Below, one piece after another: positions 9,878-20,256 of a DNA stretch of 64,000 bases. Origin of the DNA: Devosia sp. FJ2-5-3 (lineage in GTDB: Bacteria; Pseudomonadota; Alphaproteobacteria; Rhizobiales; Devosiaceae). The notes below the pieces were generated by a model, which was not told the DNA's origin, did no database searches, and saw nothing but the letters and a program-made list of their open reading frames with translations. Every line of letters starts with the position of its first letter. Position 1 is the stretch's first letter. The translations under genes and the position numbers were made by a program. The DNA lies in the NCBI RefSeq assembly GCF_029201545.1, contig NZ_CP104007.1, forward strand, positions 1,088,501 through 1,152,500, written 5' to 3'.

Positions 9878-11502
9878 GGTGTGGCTCCGTTGATTTGGCC
9901 AGAAGCGTAGTCTGAATTTGGGGCGATGTCGAAGGCCGCGGCCATGAGCTGGCTCGTATAGGTCTCGCGCGGCGCGGCAAAGATTTCAGCAGCGGGTCCG
10001 GCCTCGACGACCTTGCCATTACGCATGACCACGAGGCGATGGGCGAGCGCTCGAACGACGCGCAGATCGTGGCTGATGAAGAGATAGGTGAGGCCGCGCC
10101 GATGCTGGATTTCGCGCAGGAGGTCGATCACCTGGGCCTGGATGGACACGTCGAGCGCCGAGGTTGGCTCGTCGAGCACGAGAAAGGCCGGCTCGAGGAT
10201 GAGGGCGCGGGCAATGGCGATGCGCTGGCGCTGGCCGCCGGAAAATTCGTGCGGATAGCGGTCGGCACTCTCGGGGTCGAGTCCTACTTCGCGCAGGACC
10301 GCGATGACCTTGTTTTGCCGTTCTTCGCTCGACAGGCGCGGCATGTGCACGGACAGGCCTTCGGCGACGATTTCGCGCACCGGCATGCGGGGGCTGAGCG
10401 AGCCGAACGGGTCCTGAAAGACGATCTGCATATGCTGCCGCAGGGGGCGCATGGCGCGCCCCGATCGGCCGGCGATATTTTCCCCCAGCACCACGATGCG
10501 ACCCTCGGACGGGATCAGCCGCAACAGCGCATAGCCAAGCGTCGATTTGCCTGAGCCGCTTTCGCCGACGACGCCCAGCGTTTCACCGCGGAAAATGTCG
10601 AGATCGACACCGTCGACCGCCCTTATATGGCCGACGACGCGCCGCAACAGGCCGCGCTTGATCGGGAACCACACTTTGAGGTCCCGTGCCTCCACCACTT
10701 TTTCGGCATTGGCATCGGGCAGGTTCGGCGTCCCACTCGGCGCGGCGGCGAGAAGTTTTTTGGTGTAGGCGTGCTGAGGGCTTTCGAAAATCTGCGCAAC
10801 CGGTCCGGTCTCGACGATTTTTCCCTCGGTCATCACCGCCACCCGGTCGGCGATCTTGCGCACGATGGTGAGGTCATGGGTGATGAACAGCATGGCCATG
10901 CCGTTCCTGCGCTGCAGGGATTTCAGCAGGTCGAGGATCTGTGCCTGCACCGTCACGTCGAGCGCCGTGGTCGGCTCGTCGGCAATCAGCAGTTTGGGAT
11001 CATTGGCCAGCGCCATGGCGATCATGACGCGCTGGCGCTGCCCGCCTGACAGCTGGTGCGGATAGGACTCCAGCCGGCTTTCCGGGTCGGGAATGCCGAC
11101 ATCGGTCAGCAGCTCGATCGTGCGTTTGCGGGCCGCCGTCTGGCGCAGGCCCTGATGGATCGCCAGCACCTCGCCGATCTGCTTGCCGATCATGTGCACC
11201 GGATTGAGCGAACTCATCGGCTCCTGAAAGATCATGCCGATCCGGTTGCCGCGCAGGCCGCGCAAGACTTGCTCATCGGCTCTGGCGAGGTTTTGCCCCT
11301 CAAAGCTGATCTCGCCGGAAATGCTGGCGCTGGCCGGCAACAGCCGCAGTACCGAGAGCGCCGAAACCGATTTGCCCGATCCGCTCTCGCCCACCAGCGC
11401 CAGCGTTTCACCCGGCGCGATGTCGAAGGCGATGTTTCGCACCGCCTCGGAGGCGCCGAAGCGGATGGTGAGATCCCGTACGGAAAGCAGCGGCCCGGTC
11501 AT
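9874..11502 (-). CDS. yejF: Peptide ABC transporter ATP-binding protein with two ATPase domains, YejF-like
   Basis: This 542-residue protein carries two complete ATP-binding cassettes and energises the YejBE permease. Each half shows a Walker A (GESGSGKSV near residue 35 and GESGSGKST near 320), an SGGQRQR signature and a Walker B with DEPT(T/S)ALDV. The fused two-cassette form fits YejF/GsiA, not the separate OppD and OppF proteins. The start at 11502 ([11 protein letters not shown]) is chosen because a longer frame upstream overlaps yejE extensively. Its first four bases overlap the yejE stop and its last four overlap the yejA start. Confidence 0.92.
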   Translation of the reverse strand: MTGPLLSVRDLTIRFGASEAVRNIAFDIAPGETLALVGESGSGKSVSALSVLRLLPASASISGEISFEGQNLARADEQVLRGLRGNRIGMIFQEPMSSLNPVHMIGKQIGEVLAIHQGLRQTAARKRTIELLTDVGIPDPESRLESYPHQLSGGQRQRVMIAMALANDPKLLIADEPTTALDVTVQAQILDLLKSLQRRNGMAMLFITHDLTIVRKIADRVAVMTEGKIVETGPVAQIFESPQHAYTKKLLAAAPSGTPNLPDANAEKVVEARDLKVWFPIKRGLLRRVVGHIRAVDGVDLDIFRGETLGVVGESGSGKSTLGYALLRLIPSEGRIVVLGENIAGRSGRAMRPLRQHMQIVFQDPFGSLSPRMPVREIVAEGLSVHMPRLSSEERQNKVIAVLREVGLDPESADRYPHEFSGGQRQRIAIARALILEPAFLVLDEPTSALDVSIQAQVIDLLREIQHRRGLTYLFISHDLRVVRALAHRLVVMRNGKVVEAGPAAEIFAAPRETYTSQLMAAAFDIAPNSDYASGQINGATP

Positions 11503-12599
11503 GCAAAGGTCTTTCGCGGGTCGAAGGCGTCGCGGACGGCCTCGCCGATGAACACCAGCAGCGTCATCATCAGCGCAATGGTGAAAAAGCCCGTCAGCGC
11601 CAGCCAGGGGGCCTGCAAATTGTTCTTGCCCTGCGCCAGCAGTTCCCCCAGCGAGGGCGAGCCGGGCGGCAGGCCGAGACCGAGGAAATCGAGCGAGGTG
11701 AGGGTCGCCACCGAGCCCGACAGAATGAAGGGCATGAAGGTCAGCGTCGCCACCATGGCATTGGGCAAGAGGTGCCGCCACATGATGGTGCGGTTGGAAA
11801 CGCCCAGCGCGCGGGCGGCGGTGACATATTCAAAATTGCGCGCTCGCAGGAATTCGGCGCGGACAATGCCCACCAGCGACACCCAGGAAAACAGCAGCAA
11901 AATGCCGAGCAGCACCCAGAAGCTGGGCGCGATCACCCGCGAGATGATCAGCAGCAGGTAAAGCGCGGGGATCGAGGTCCAGATTTCGATGAGCCGCTGG
12001 GCGATGAGATCGGTCCAGCCGCCGAAATAGCCCTGTGTCGCCCCCGCCACGATGCCGATGCCCGAGGATATCACGGTGAGGATTAGCCCGAAGAGGATGG
12101 AGAGGCGGAAGCCATAGACCAGACGGGCGAAGACATCGCGGCCGCGATCATCCGTCCCCAGCCAATGATAATTGCCGATATGGCAATTGGGGTCCTCGAC
12201 GCCCAGCGGGTAGCGCGCGCAGAACTCGTCCCGGCCCATCATCCAACTCGGTGCATTGGCGCCCGAATAGGGCAGATAGCCGTCAATGGTGGTGTAGTCG
12301 AAGCGCACCGGCGGCCAGAGTGCCCAGCCATTGGCCTCGATTTCGTCTGATATATAGGGCTGGCGGTAATTCGTGGTGGCCAAGAACCCGCCGAACTTGC
12401 TCTCGGGATAGGTGACCAGCGCCGGCACCATCAACTCACCCTTGTAGGAGACGAGAATGGGCCGCTCATTGGCGATGAACTCGGCGCCGAGCGTCACGAT
12501 GAACAGGGCGAGGAAAATCCAGAGCGACCACCAGCCGCGCCGATTGGCCTTGAAATTGGCGAGGCGACGGCGGTTGAGCGGGGAGAGGGCGATGCTCAT
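11499..12599 (-). CDS. yejE: Peptide ABC transporter permease, YejE-like
   Basis: A 366-residue inner-membrane permease of the DppC/OppC type. It has an N-terminal membrane segment near residues 18-38 followed by a large periplasmic region (residues about 40-150), an enlargement typical of YejE. Five further membrane segments follow, and the EAA-like loop that contacts the ATPase reads ARALGVSNRTIMWRHLLPNA. The start MSIALSPLNRRR is supported by the N-terminal basic stretch before the first membrane helix. It overlaps its neighbours by four bases on both sides. Confidence 0.9.
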   Translation of the reverse strand: MSIALSPLNRRRLANFKANRRGWWSLWIFLALFIVTLGAEFIANERPILVSYKGELMVPALVTYPESKFGGFLATTNYRQPYISDEIEANGWALWPPVRFDYTTIDGYLPYSGANAPSWMMGRDEFCARYPLGVEDPNCHIGNYHWLGTDDRGRDVFARLVYGFRLSILFGLILTVISSGIGIVAGATQGYFGGWTDLIAQRLIEIWTSIPALYLLLIISRVIAPSFWVLLGILLLFSWVSLVGIVRAEFLRARNFEYVTAARALGVSNRTIMWRHLLPNAMVATLTFMPFILSGSVATLTSLDFLGLGLPPGSPSLGELLAQGKNNLQAPWLALTGFFTIALMMTLLVFIGEAVRDAFDPRKTFA

Positions 12600-13696
12600 G
12601 CGTCGCGGCTTTCGAAGTCGAGGCGCGGATCCACCCACATATAGGCCAGGTCCGAAATCAGCCCGATCACCAGCCCGAGGAGGGAGAAGATGTAGAGCGT
12701 GGCAAAGACCACAGGATAGTCGCGATTGGCGATGGCTTCAAAGCCCAGAAGCCCCAGCCCGTCGAGCGAGAAGATGGTCTCGATCAGAAGCGAGCCGCCG
12801 AAGAATGCGCCGATGAATGCCCCCGGAAACCCGGCAATGATCAGCATCATGGCATTGCGGAAGACATGGCCGTAGAGCACCTGCCGGTCGTTGAGGCCCT
12901 TTGCCCGCGCCGTCACCACATATTGCTTGCCGATCTCGTCGAGGAAGGAATTCTTGGTCAGCAGCGTCGCCGTGGCAAAGGCCCCGAGCCCCATGGCGGT
13001 GATCGGAAGCACCAGATGCCAGGCATAGTCCAGCACCTGCCGCCACCAGGGAAAGCTTGAAAAACCCGGCGAGGTCAGTCCGCGCAGGGGAAAGATCGAC
13101 CAGAAACTGCCCCCGGCCAGCAGCACGATCAATGCAATCGCAACGAGAAAACCGGGCACGGCATAGCCGACGATAATGAGGCTCGAGGTCCAGACATCGA
13201 AGCGGGATCCATCGCGCCGCGCCTTGGCAATCCCAAGCGGAATGGACACGCCATAGGCGATCAGCGTCATCCACAGGCCCAGCGAGATCGAAACCGGCAT
13301 CTTCTCCTTGATCAGATCAATGACGGAGATATCGCGATAATAGCTCTCGCCGAAATCAAAGCGGAGATAGTTCCAGATCATCGTGAAAAAGCGTTCGAGC
13401 GGGGGCTTGTCGAAACCGAACTGCTTTTCGATGCGCTCGACCAGTTCGGGCGGCAGGCCTTCGCTGCCGCGATAGCCGCTCTTGCCCGGTTGGATGGGCG
13501 CATTCGGCTGGGAGACGACGTCGCCGCCGCCACCGGTCACGCGTTCGGTCAAGGCGACGTTCTGGCCGGAGAGATTAGCCAGCGCCTGTTCTACTGGCCC
13601 GCCCGGGGCAAATTGAGTGATGAGAAACGAAATGGCCATGATGCCGAAGACAGTCGGGATCATCAGCAATAGTCGGCGGATGATATAGGCGCCCAT
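12596..13696 (-). CDS. yejB: Peptide ABC transporter permease, YejB-like
   Basis: A 366-residue permease of the DppB/OppB type and the first gene of the operon. The N-terminus (MGAYIIRRLLLMIPT) is the usual DppB-family first membrane helix. A periplasmic insert with glycine-rich sequence (TGGGGDV) follows, then five more membrane helices and the coupling loop ARAKGLNDRQVLYGHVFRNA. The start at 13696 matches the family N-terminus; a frame running nine residues further upstream is less likely. The promoter must lie in the repeat-rich gap upstream. Confidence 0.9.
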   Translation of the reverse strand: MGAYIIRRLLLMIPTVFGIMAISFLITQFAPGGPVEQALANLSGQNVALTERVTGGGGDVVSQPNAPIQPGKSGYRGSEGLPPELVERIEKQFGFDKPPLERFFTMIWNYLRFDFGESYYRDISVIDLIKEKMPVSISLGLWMTLIAYGVSIPLGIAKARRDGSRFDVWTSSLIIVGYAVPGFLVAIALIVLLAGGSFWSIFPLRGLTSPGFSSFPWWRQVLDYAWHLVLPITAMGLGAFATATLLTKNSFLDEIGKQYVVTARAKGLNDRQVLYGHVFRNAMMLIIAGFPGAFIGAFFGGSLLIETIFSLDGLGLLGFEAIANRDYPVVFATLYIFSLLGLVIGLISDLAYMWVDPRLDFESRDA

Positions 13697-13845
13697 TTCG
13701 TCTCCAAACCCTTGGCTCGCCATAGTTCACTTTGTCGAGCCACCCGCAAATCACCTTGCAGCGAGAGGGGCTTGTGTCAAATGCACCATTTGGCGACGGG
13801 TTTTGCAACTGCCGCTTTCGTTGGGAGCACTTGCCACGTCGAAGG

Positions 13846-13950
13846 CCCCCACCCTTGATCCCTCACCACAAGGGGGAGGGAGACGATGGAGACGAGAGAG
13901 TTGTGCTTGCGCCTCCCTCCCCCTCCGTGGGGAGGGAATGAGGGTGGGGG
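13846..13950. repeat. REP-like repeat family B, inverted pair
   Basis: Two inverted copies (13846-13882 and 13911-13950) carry the recurrent text CCCCACCCTTGATCCCT and GGGAGGGAATGAGGGTGGGG. They occupy much of the 342-base gap between yejB and the small gene at 14039. The remaining sequence must hold the promoters of both divergent genes; I could not identify them. The same boundary words appear at 52626, 53554 and 53641. Confidence 0.8.
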
Positions 13951-14038
13951 GAGGGGAGCCACGCTGTCCCAGCCTCCACCATCTCCACTTGCCTCATTCC
14001 CCCGCCGCCGTCACACTCTCCCCAACTCAGGAGTGCCC

Positions 14039-14287
14039 ATGAACTACAAGACCATCGCCCAGGTCCGGGATGCCGGCATTGCCCGCGTCCTCATCGTTGC
14101 CCTCAGGGCACACGGATTTCACCCGCTCGAGCCGCGCGACGGCGGCTTGCCGGGCGTGCCGAACATTTTCGGGGCCGAGGGCGTCGGCATCGAAGTGCCG
14201 GAAAACGAGATGGCCGATGCAACACTTCTGGTCGAGGATCTGTTGAAGGACATGACAGAGGCCGATCCCGCAAAACCGCCATATTGA
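14039..14287 (+). CDS. Small DUF2007-like protein
   Basis: An 82-residue soluble protein. The pattern KTIAQVRDAGIARVLIVALRA, a middle GV(P/G)NIFGAEGVGIEVPE and a final acidic helix resembles DUF2007, a family called putative signal-transducing protein with no proven function. The ATG at 14039 follows AGGAG with short spacing, and it is preferred to a frame starting at 13886 that runs through repeat sequence. The family assignment rests on pattern only. Confidence 0.6.
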   Translation: MNYKTIAQVRDAGIARVLIVALRAHGFHPLEPRDGGLPGVPNIFGAEGVGIEVPENEMADATLLVEDLLKDMTEADPAKPPY

Positions 14288-14393
14288 GGAACCACCATCG
14301 AATTGCGGGTCGGGCGTTGAACGGAGTGGTTGCTTTGGTTTATAAGCCGCCACAAGTGTTAATTTCCCTTAAGCCCTCGGGCAGGAGTCACTC

Positions 14394-14996
14394 ATGAAAC
14401 TTTGGATACGCGGAGCCGGTTCCGTTTTGGGTGTGGCCGCTGCGGCGCTGCTGCTTGCAGCCTGCTCGCCGACCACACGCTCCAACACGGCCGGGCTCAA
14501 CGTCGTGAGCGCGCCCCAGCAATTGCAGCCGGTCCAGTCCTCGACCGTCCAGCAGGGAACATTGCCCTCGATTGGCGCCACCGGTACGCCGGCACCTGGC
14601 CTGTCGGGCACGCCGGTTCTCGGTGGGGCACCTGCTGCGCCCCAGCCGGGCTTCGGCGCCACCACCAATGTTGCTGCCAATAGCTCGATCACGACGATCG
14701 GCCAGCCGGCCGGCAGTTTCAGCGCCGGCCCTGAAGGCGTCTGGACCGTTACGGCGGGCAGCCAGACCTGCCAGCTCAATCTGCCGATGACGGCAAAGAC
14801 GGGCACGAATTACTACCGGGCCTCGGCTCCGGGCTGCACCGTGGCGCAGATCGCCTCGGTCACCGGCTGGCAGCAGGTCGGCAGCCAGCTGCAGCTCTAT
14901 GATGAGAACGGCAATATCGCCGCCTTCCTCGCGCCGTCGAGCGGCCGCTATATCGGCACAATGGGCGGTGGCCAGGCCATCGCCATGTCGCGGTAA
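14394..14996 (+). CDS. Omp19-like outer-membrane lipoprotein with AprI/Inh protease-inhibitor domain
   Basis: A 200-residue lipoprotein. Residues 1-23 form a signal peptide with the lipobox LLAAC, so Cys24 would be lipidated. A low-complexity Ser/Gln/Pro/Gly linker runs to about residue 110. The C-terminal 85 residues (GVWTVTAGSQTCQLNLP ... GCTVAQIASVTGWQ ... LYDENG ... FLAPSSGRYIGTM) match the AprI/Inh metalloprotease-inhibitor fold, with two conserved cysteines about 30 residues apart. Brucella Omp19 has the same layout and inhibits host proteases. A pathogenic role is not implied here; periplasmic or surface protease protection is the reasonable inference. Confidence 0.82.
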   Translation: MKLWIRGAGSVLGVAAAALLLAACSPTTRSNTAGLNVVSAPQQLQPVQSSTVQQGTLPSIGATGTPAPGLSGTPVLGGAPAAPQPGFGATTNVAANSSITTIGQPAGSFSAGPEGVWTVTAGSQTCQLNLPMTAKTGTNYYRASAPGCTVAQIASVTGWQQVGSQLQLYDENGNIAAFLAPSSGRYIGTMGGGQAIAMSR

Positions 14997-15068
14997 AATC
15001 TGCAAGGGCCGGTCCCTGGGGCCGGCTTCTTGCCGTCCAGCGCGCTGCACTTCATGCAGTTGCGCCGT

Positions 15069-15140
15069 GTCACCCCCGCGAAAGCGGGGGCCTCTGTTCC
15101 CATCCATATCAACTGAGGTTCCCGCCTTCGCGGGAATGAC
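15069..15140. repeat. REP-like repeat family A, copy 3
   Basis: The left half 15069-15090 and the right half 15119-15140 have the family boundaries GTCA..CCCCGCG and GCGGGAATGAC. It lies between the lipoprotein stop and the zapE start. A GTG zapE start at 15144 would sit only four bases from the repeat, which argues for the later ATG. Confidence 0.85.
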
Positions 15141-15158
15141 CTTGTGGTTGCTTCTTCC

Positions 15159-16292
15159 ATGTCCTCCCCCGCTACTCCCGTTCGCGCCGCCTATGAAGCG
15201 CTTGCCGCCCGTGGTGCGCTGACCCGCGACCCGGCGCAGCTCGAGGCCGTTGCCCATTTCGACCGCATCCTTGCCGATTTGCGGGCCGCGCGGCCGAAGC
15301 GCCTGTTCGGCTTCCGCGAAAAGCCGCGTCCCGTGCGCGGGCTCTACCTTTACGGCGAGGTCGGTCGCGGCAAGACCATGCTGATGGACCTTTTCTTCGC
15401 CGGCCTGCCGATCAAGGAAAAGCGGCGCGTCCATTTCCATGAATTCATGGATGAGGTGCATCGCGGCGTTGCCGCCTTCCGCAAGACGGCGCGGGGCAGC
15501 AATGACAATGCCGATCCGATCGAGGCGGTGGTTCGGCCCATGCTGAAATCGGGGCTGCGCGTGCTCTGCCTCGATGAATTCCACGTCCACGACATCACCA
15601 ATGCCATGTTGCTCGACCGGCTTTTCGACAAGCTCTTTGCCGGCGGGGTCGTCCTGGTGTCGACCTCCAATGTGGTGCCCGATGGGCTCTACAAGGATGG
15701 TCTCAATCGCCAGCTCTTCCTGCCGTTCATCGAGCGGCTGAAGCGCGAAACCGAGGTGGTGGGCCTGCCTTCGGAGCAGGATTACCGGCGGCTCAAATTT
15801 GCCGGCCAGCAGGTCTATGTCTTTGGCACGGGGCCGCAGGTTGCCGCCGAGATGGATGCGCTCTGGCTGCGCCTCACCGGTGGCGAAGAGGGCGCGCCAG
15901 GCACTATCGAAAGCATCGGACGTGAGATCCCCGTGCCGCGTATCGCCATGGGCGCAGCGCGTTTCGGTTTTGCCGATCTCTGCGACAAGCCGCTCGGCAC
16001 GCGCGACTTTGTGCGCATCGCCCATTCCTTCGATACGCTGGTGCTCGAAGATGTGCCGCAGATGGATCGCACGCGGTCCGATGCGGCCAAGCGCTTCATC
16101 CTTCTCATCGACAGCCTCTATGATCGGGGCGTCAAGCTCGCGGCCAGTTTTGCCGTGCCGCTCGAGCAATTGGGCAAGGACGACAAGACCGCGTTCGAGT
16201 TCCAGCGCACGGTGTCGCGCCTCACCGAAATGCAGTCCGAGGAATATCTGGGCAAGGGCCTGCGCGATGCGCCCAGCGAGGAAACGGCCTAG
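15159..16292 (+). CDS. zapE: Cell division ATPase ZapE (AFG1 family)
   Basis: A 377-residue AAA-like ATPase of the AFG1/ZapE family, linked to Z-ring function in bacteria and to mitochondrial protein quality control in eukaryotes. The Walker A motif GEVGRGKT is at residues 66-73 and the Walker B LCLDEFHV near 137-144 with Asp139-Glu140. The family block HFHEFM is near residue 92, and the sensor region (LVSTSNVVPDGLY) is visible. The ATG at 15159 is chosen over an in-frame GTG at 15144. The gene stands just before mdh, as in many rhizobial genomes. Confidence 0.9.
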   Translation: MSSPATPVRAAYEALAARGALTRDPAQLEAVAHFDRILADLRAARPKRLFGFREKPRPVRGLYLYGEVGRGKTMLMDLFFAGLPIKEKRRVHFHEFMDEVHRGVAAFRKTARGSNDNADPIEAVVRPMLKSGLRVLCLDEFHVHDITNAMLLDRLFDKLFAGGVVLVSTSNVVPDGLYKDGLNRQLFLPFIERLKRETEVVGLPSEQDYRRLKFAGQQVYVFGTGPQVAAEMDALWLRLTGGEEGAPGTIESIGREIPVPRIAMGAARFGFADLCDKPLGTRDFVRIAHSFDTLVLEDVPQMDRTRSDAAKRFILLIDSLYDRGVKLAASFAVPLEQLGKDDKTAFEFQRTVSRLTEMQSEEYLGKGLRDAPSEETA

Positions 16293-16304
16293 CTATCGTC
16301 CGGT

Positions 16305-16520
16305 TCAGTGCCAGATGACGAGGCCGAGCGTGCCACCAGCGGCGGCGCCGAGCAGGGCGCCGATGGCAGCGCCCGCCAGATTGACTTGCGAACCCATAAT
16401 GCCGCCCGCACAAGCGCCCAGGACCAATCCGATCGCCATGGTGATGCCCTGGCGTCGGCCGAGACCGTCTCGCGCCGCCGGAGCCGGTTTTTTGTGCGGT
16501 GGCCTGGGGGTGGGTGTCAT
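16305..16520 (-). CDS. Small glycine-zipper membrane protein
   Basis: A 71-residue protein on the strand opposite to zapE and mdh. A basic, proline-rich N-terminus (about 25 residues) precedes one or two hydrophobic segments with small-residue spacing (GLVLGACAGGIMG and GAAIGALLGAAAGGTLG). That is a glycine-zipper pattern found in small inner- or outer-membrane proteins. No family with a known role is recognised. It ends 12 bases from the zapE stop in convergent orientation. Confidence 0.6.
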   Translation of the reverse strand: MTPTPRPPHKKPAPAARDGLGRRQGITMAIGLVLGACAGGIMGSQVNLAGAAIGALLGAAAGGTLGLVIWH

Positions 16521-16558
16521 GCCGAAAACCTTGAAACGATTGCGCCCTCTTTGGGTAG

Positions 16559-17659
<1,101 letters not shown>

Positions 17660-17670
17660 TCCGAACAAAT

Positions 17671-17744
17671 GTCATCCCCGCGCAAGCGGGGATCTCCCTT
17701 TCGGGGGAGCGAAACGAGATTGCCGCCTCTCGGGCGGGAATGAC
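17671..17744. repeat. REP-like repeat family A, copy 4 (degenerate right half)
   Basis: The left half (17671-17692) matches the other copies. The right half (17721-17744) keeps the GCGGGAATGAC boundary but has drifted inside its stem. It sits in the mdh-sucC gap, 11 bases after the mdh stop. Confidence 0.75.
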
Positions 17745-17802
17745 GCGGTAGGGGACTTGGAGCCCCGTGATCGCAAGCGATTGACCCAGTAAGGGGAACA
17801 CG

Positions 17803-18996
<1,194 letters not shown>

Positions 18997-19014
18997 TTCA
19001 GAGGACTGGAAAGC

Positions 19015-19917
19015 ATGTCTATTCTCGTCAACAAAGACACCAAGATCCTCGTTCAGGGCCTGACCGGCAAGACCGGCACGTTCCACACCGAGCAGGCGCT
19101 GGCCTATTACGGCACCAAGATGGTCGCCGGCATCCACCCCAAGAAGGGCGGCGAAACCTGGACCGGTTCTGCCGGCGAAAGCCTGCCGATCTACGCGACG
19201 GTTGCCGAAGCCCGCGACGCCACCGGTGCTGACGCATCGGTGATCTATGTGCCGCCTGCCGGTGCTGCCGACGCGATCATCGAAGCCATCGAAGCCGAGA
19301 TCCCGTTCATCACCTGCATCACCGAGGGTATCCCGGTGGCCGACATGGTGCGCGTCAAGGCTCGTCTCGAGCGCTCCAAGTCGCGCCTGCTCGGCCCGAA
19401 CTGCCCCGGTATCCTTACCCCGGAAGAATGCAAGATCGGCATCATGCCGGGCTCGATCTTCCGCAAGGGTTCGGTCGGTATCGTCTCGCGCTCCGGCACG
19501 CTGACCTATGAAGCCGTGTTCCAGACTACCAATGAGGGCCTGGGCCAGACCACGGCAGTCGGCATTGGCGGTGATCCGGTCAAGGGCACCGAGTTCATCG
19601 ACGTGCTCGAGATGTTCCTCGCCGACGACGAAACCAAGTCGATCATCATGATCGGCGAAATCGGTGGCGCGGCCGAAGAAGAAGCGGCCCAGTTCCTCAT
19701 CGACGAGGCCAAGAAGGGCCGCAAGAAGCCGATGGCTGGCTTCATCGCCGGTCGCACCGCGCCCAAGGGCCGCACCATGGGCCATGCCGGCGCTGTCGTT
19801 TCCGGCGGCAAGGGCGATGCGGAATCCAAGATCGCTGCCATGGAAGCGGCCGGGATCACGGTGTCGCCGTCGCCGGCTCGTCTCGGCAAGACCCTCGTGG
19901 AAGTCCTCAAGGGCTGA
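19015..19917 (+). CDS. sucD: Succinyl-CoA synthetase alpha subunit
   Basis: A 300-residue subunit that binds CoA and carries the phosphohistidine. The CoA-binding Rossmann motif reads [11 protein letters not shown] near residue 14. The active-site histidine is His257 in the motif [18 protein letters not shown] (128-132) and the SRSGTLTYE block (159-166) are typical. It forms an operon with sucC. No strong terminator is seen after its stop, so read-through into the sucA leader is possible. Confidence 0.96.
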   Translation: MSILVNKDTKILVQGLTGKTGTFHTEQALAYYGTKMVAGIHPKKGGETWTGSAGESLPIYATVAEARDATGADASVIYVPPAGAADAIIEAIEAEIPFITCITEGIPVADMVRVKARLERSKSRLLGPNCPGILTPEECKIGIMPGSIFRKGSVGIVSRSGTLTYEAVFQTTNEGLGQTTAVGIGGDPVKGTEFIDVLEMFLADDETKSIIMIGEIGGAAEEEAAQFLIDEAKKGRKKPMAGFIAGRTAPKGRTMGHAGAVVSGGKGDAESKIAAMEAAGITVSPSPARLGKTLVEVLKG

Positions 19918-20256
19918 TCAGGGACGCTTTTGCCGATTGTAATACAACTAGACCAACTAGGTCAGCAAAGTTGTCTTTTACCGTCGATGAAAGCGCACGA
20001 CTTATAGAAAGGTCCCCTTCACGGGATCGTCACCGGGCGCGGCGAAAAAATCGCCGCGCTTACTGCTAAGAGTGATGCTAGCCAATATTAGGCCAAGGTT
20101 GCTCGACATTTGAGCCGCGATCCTGCTCAGGGGTCGCTCACTTAACAGGATACTAAGGATGAGCGGTCAGTATCCGAACGAAATCAGGGACCGCATTGAG
20201 GCCGGCTAGCCGGCTCGTTTCAAAGGATGGCGGGGCGGCGCCTCGCACAAAAAGCG
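19918..20256 (+). other. Long leader/intergenic region between sucD and sucA with a perfect hairpin
   Basis: These 339 bases hold no convincing gene. A 9-bp perfect stem with an A5 loop lies at 20037-20059 (GCGCGGCGA / TCGCCGCGC). It is followed by a mixed sequence instead of a run of T, so it is a weak terminator candidate. The region is less GC-rich than the flanking genes and probably contains the sucA promoter. I could not place the promoter boxes with confidence. Confidence 0.5.

Noticed and set aside
14288..14318. A GGAAC box before the Omp19-like gene as an EcfG promoter
   Set aside because: The next CGTT is 22 bases away, outside the accepted spacing.
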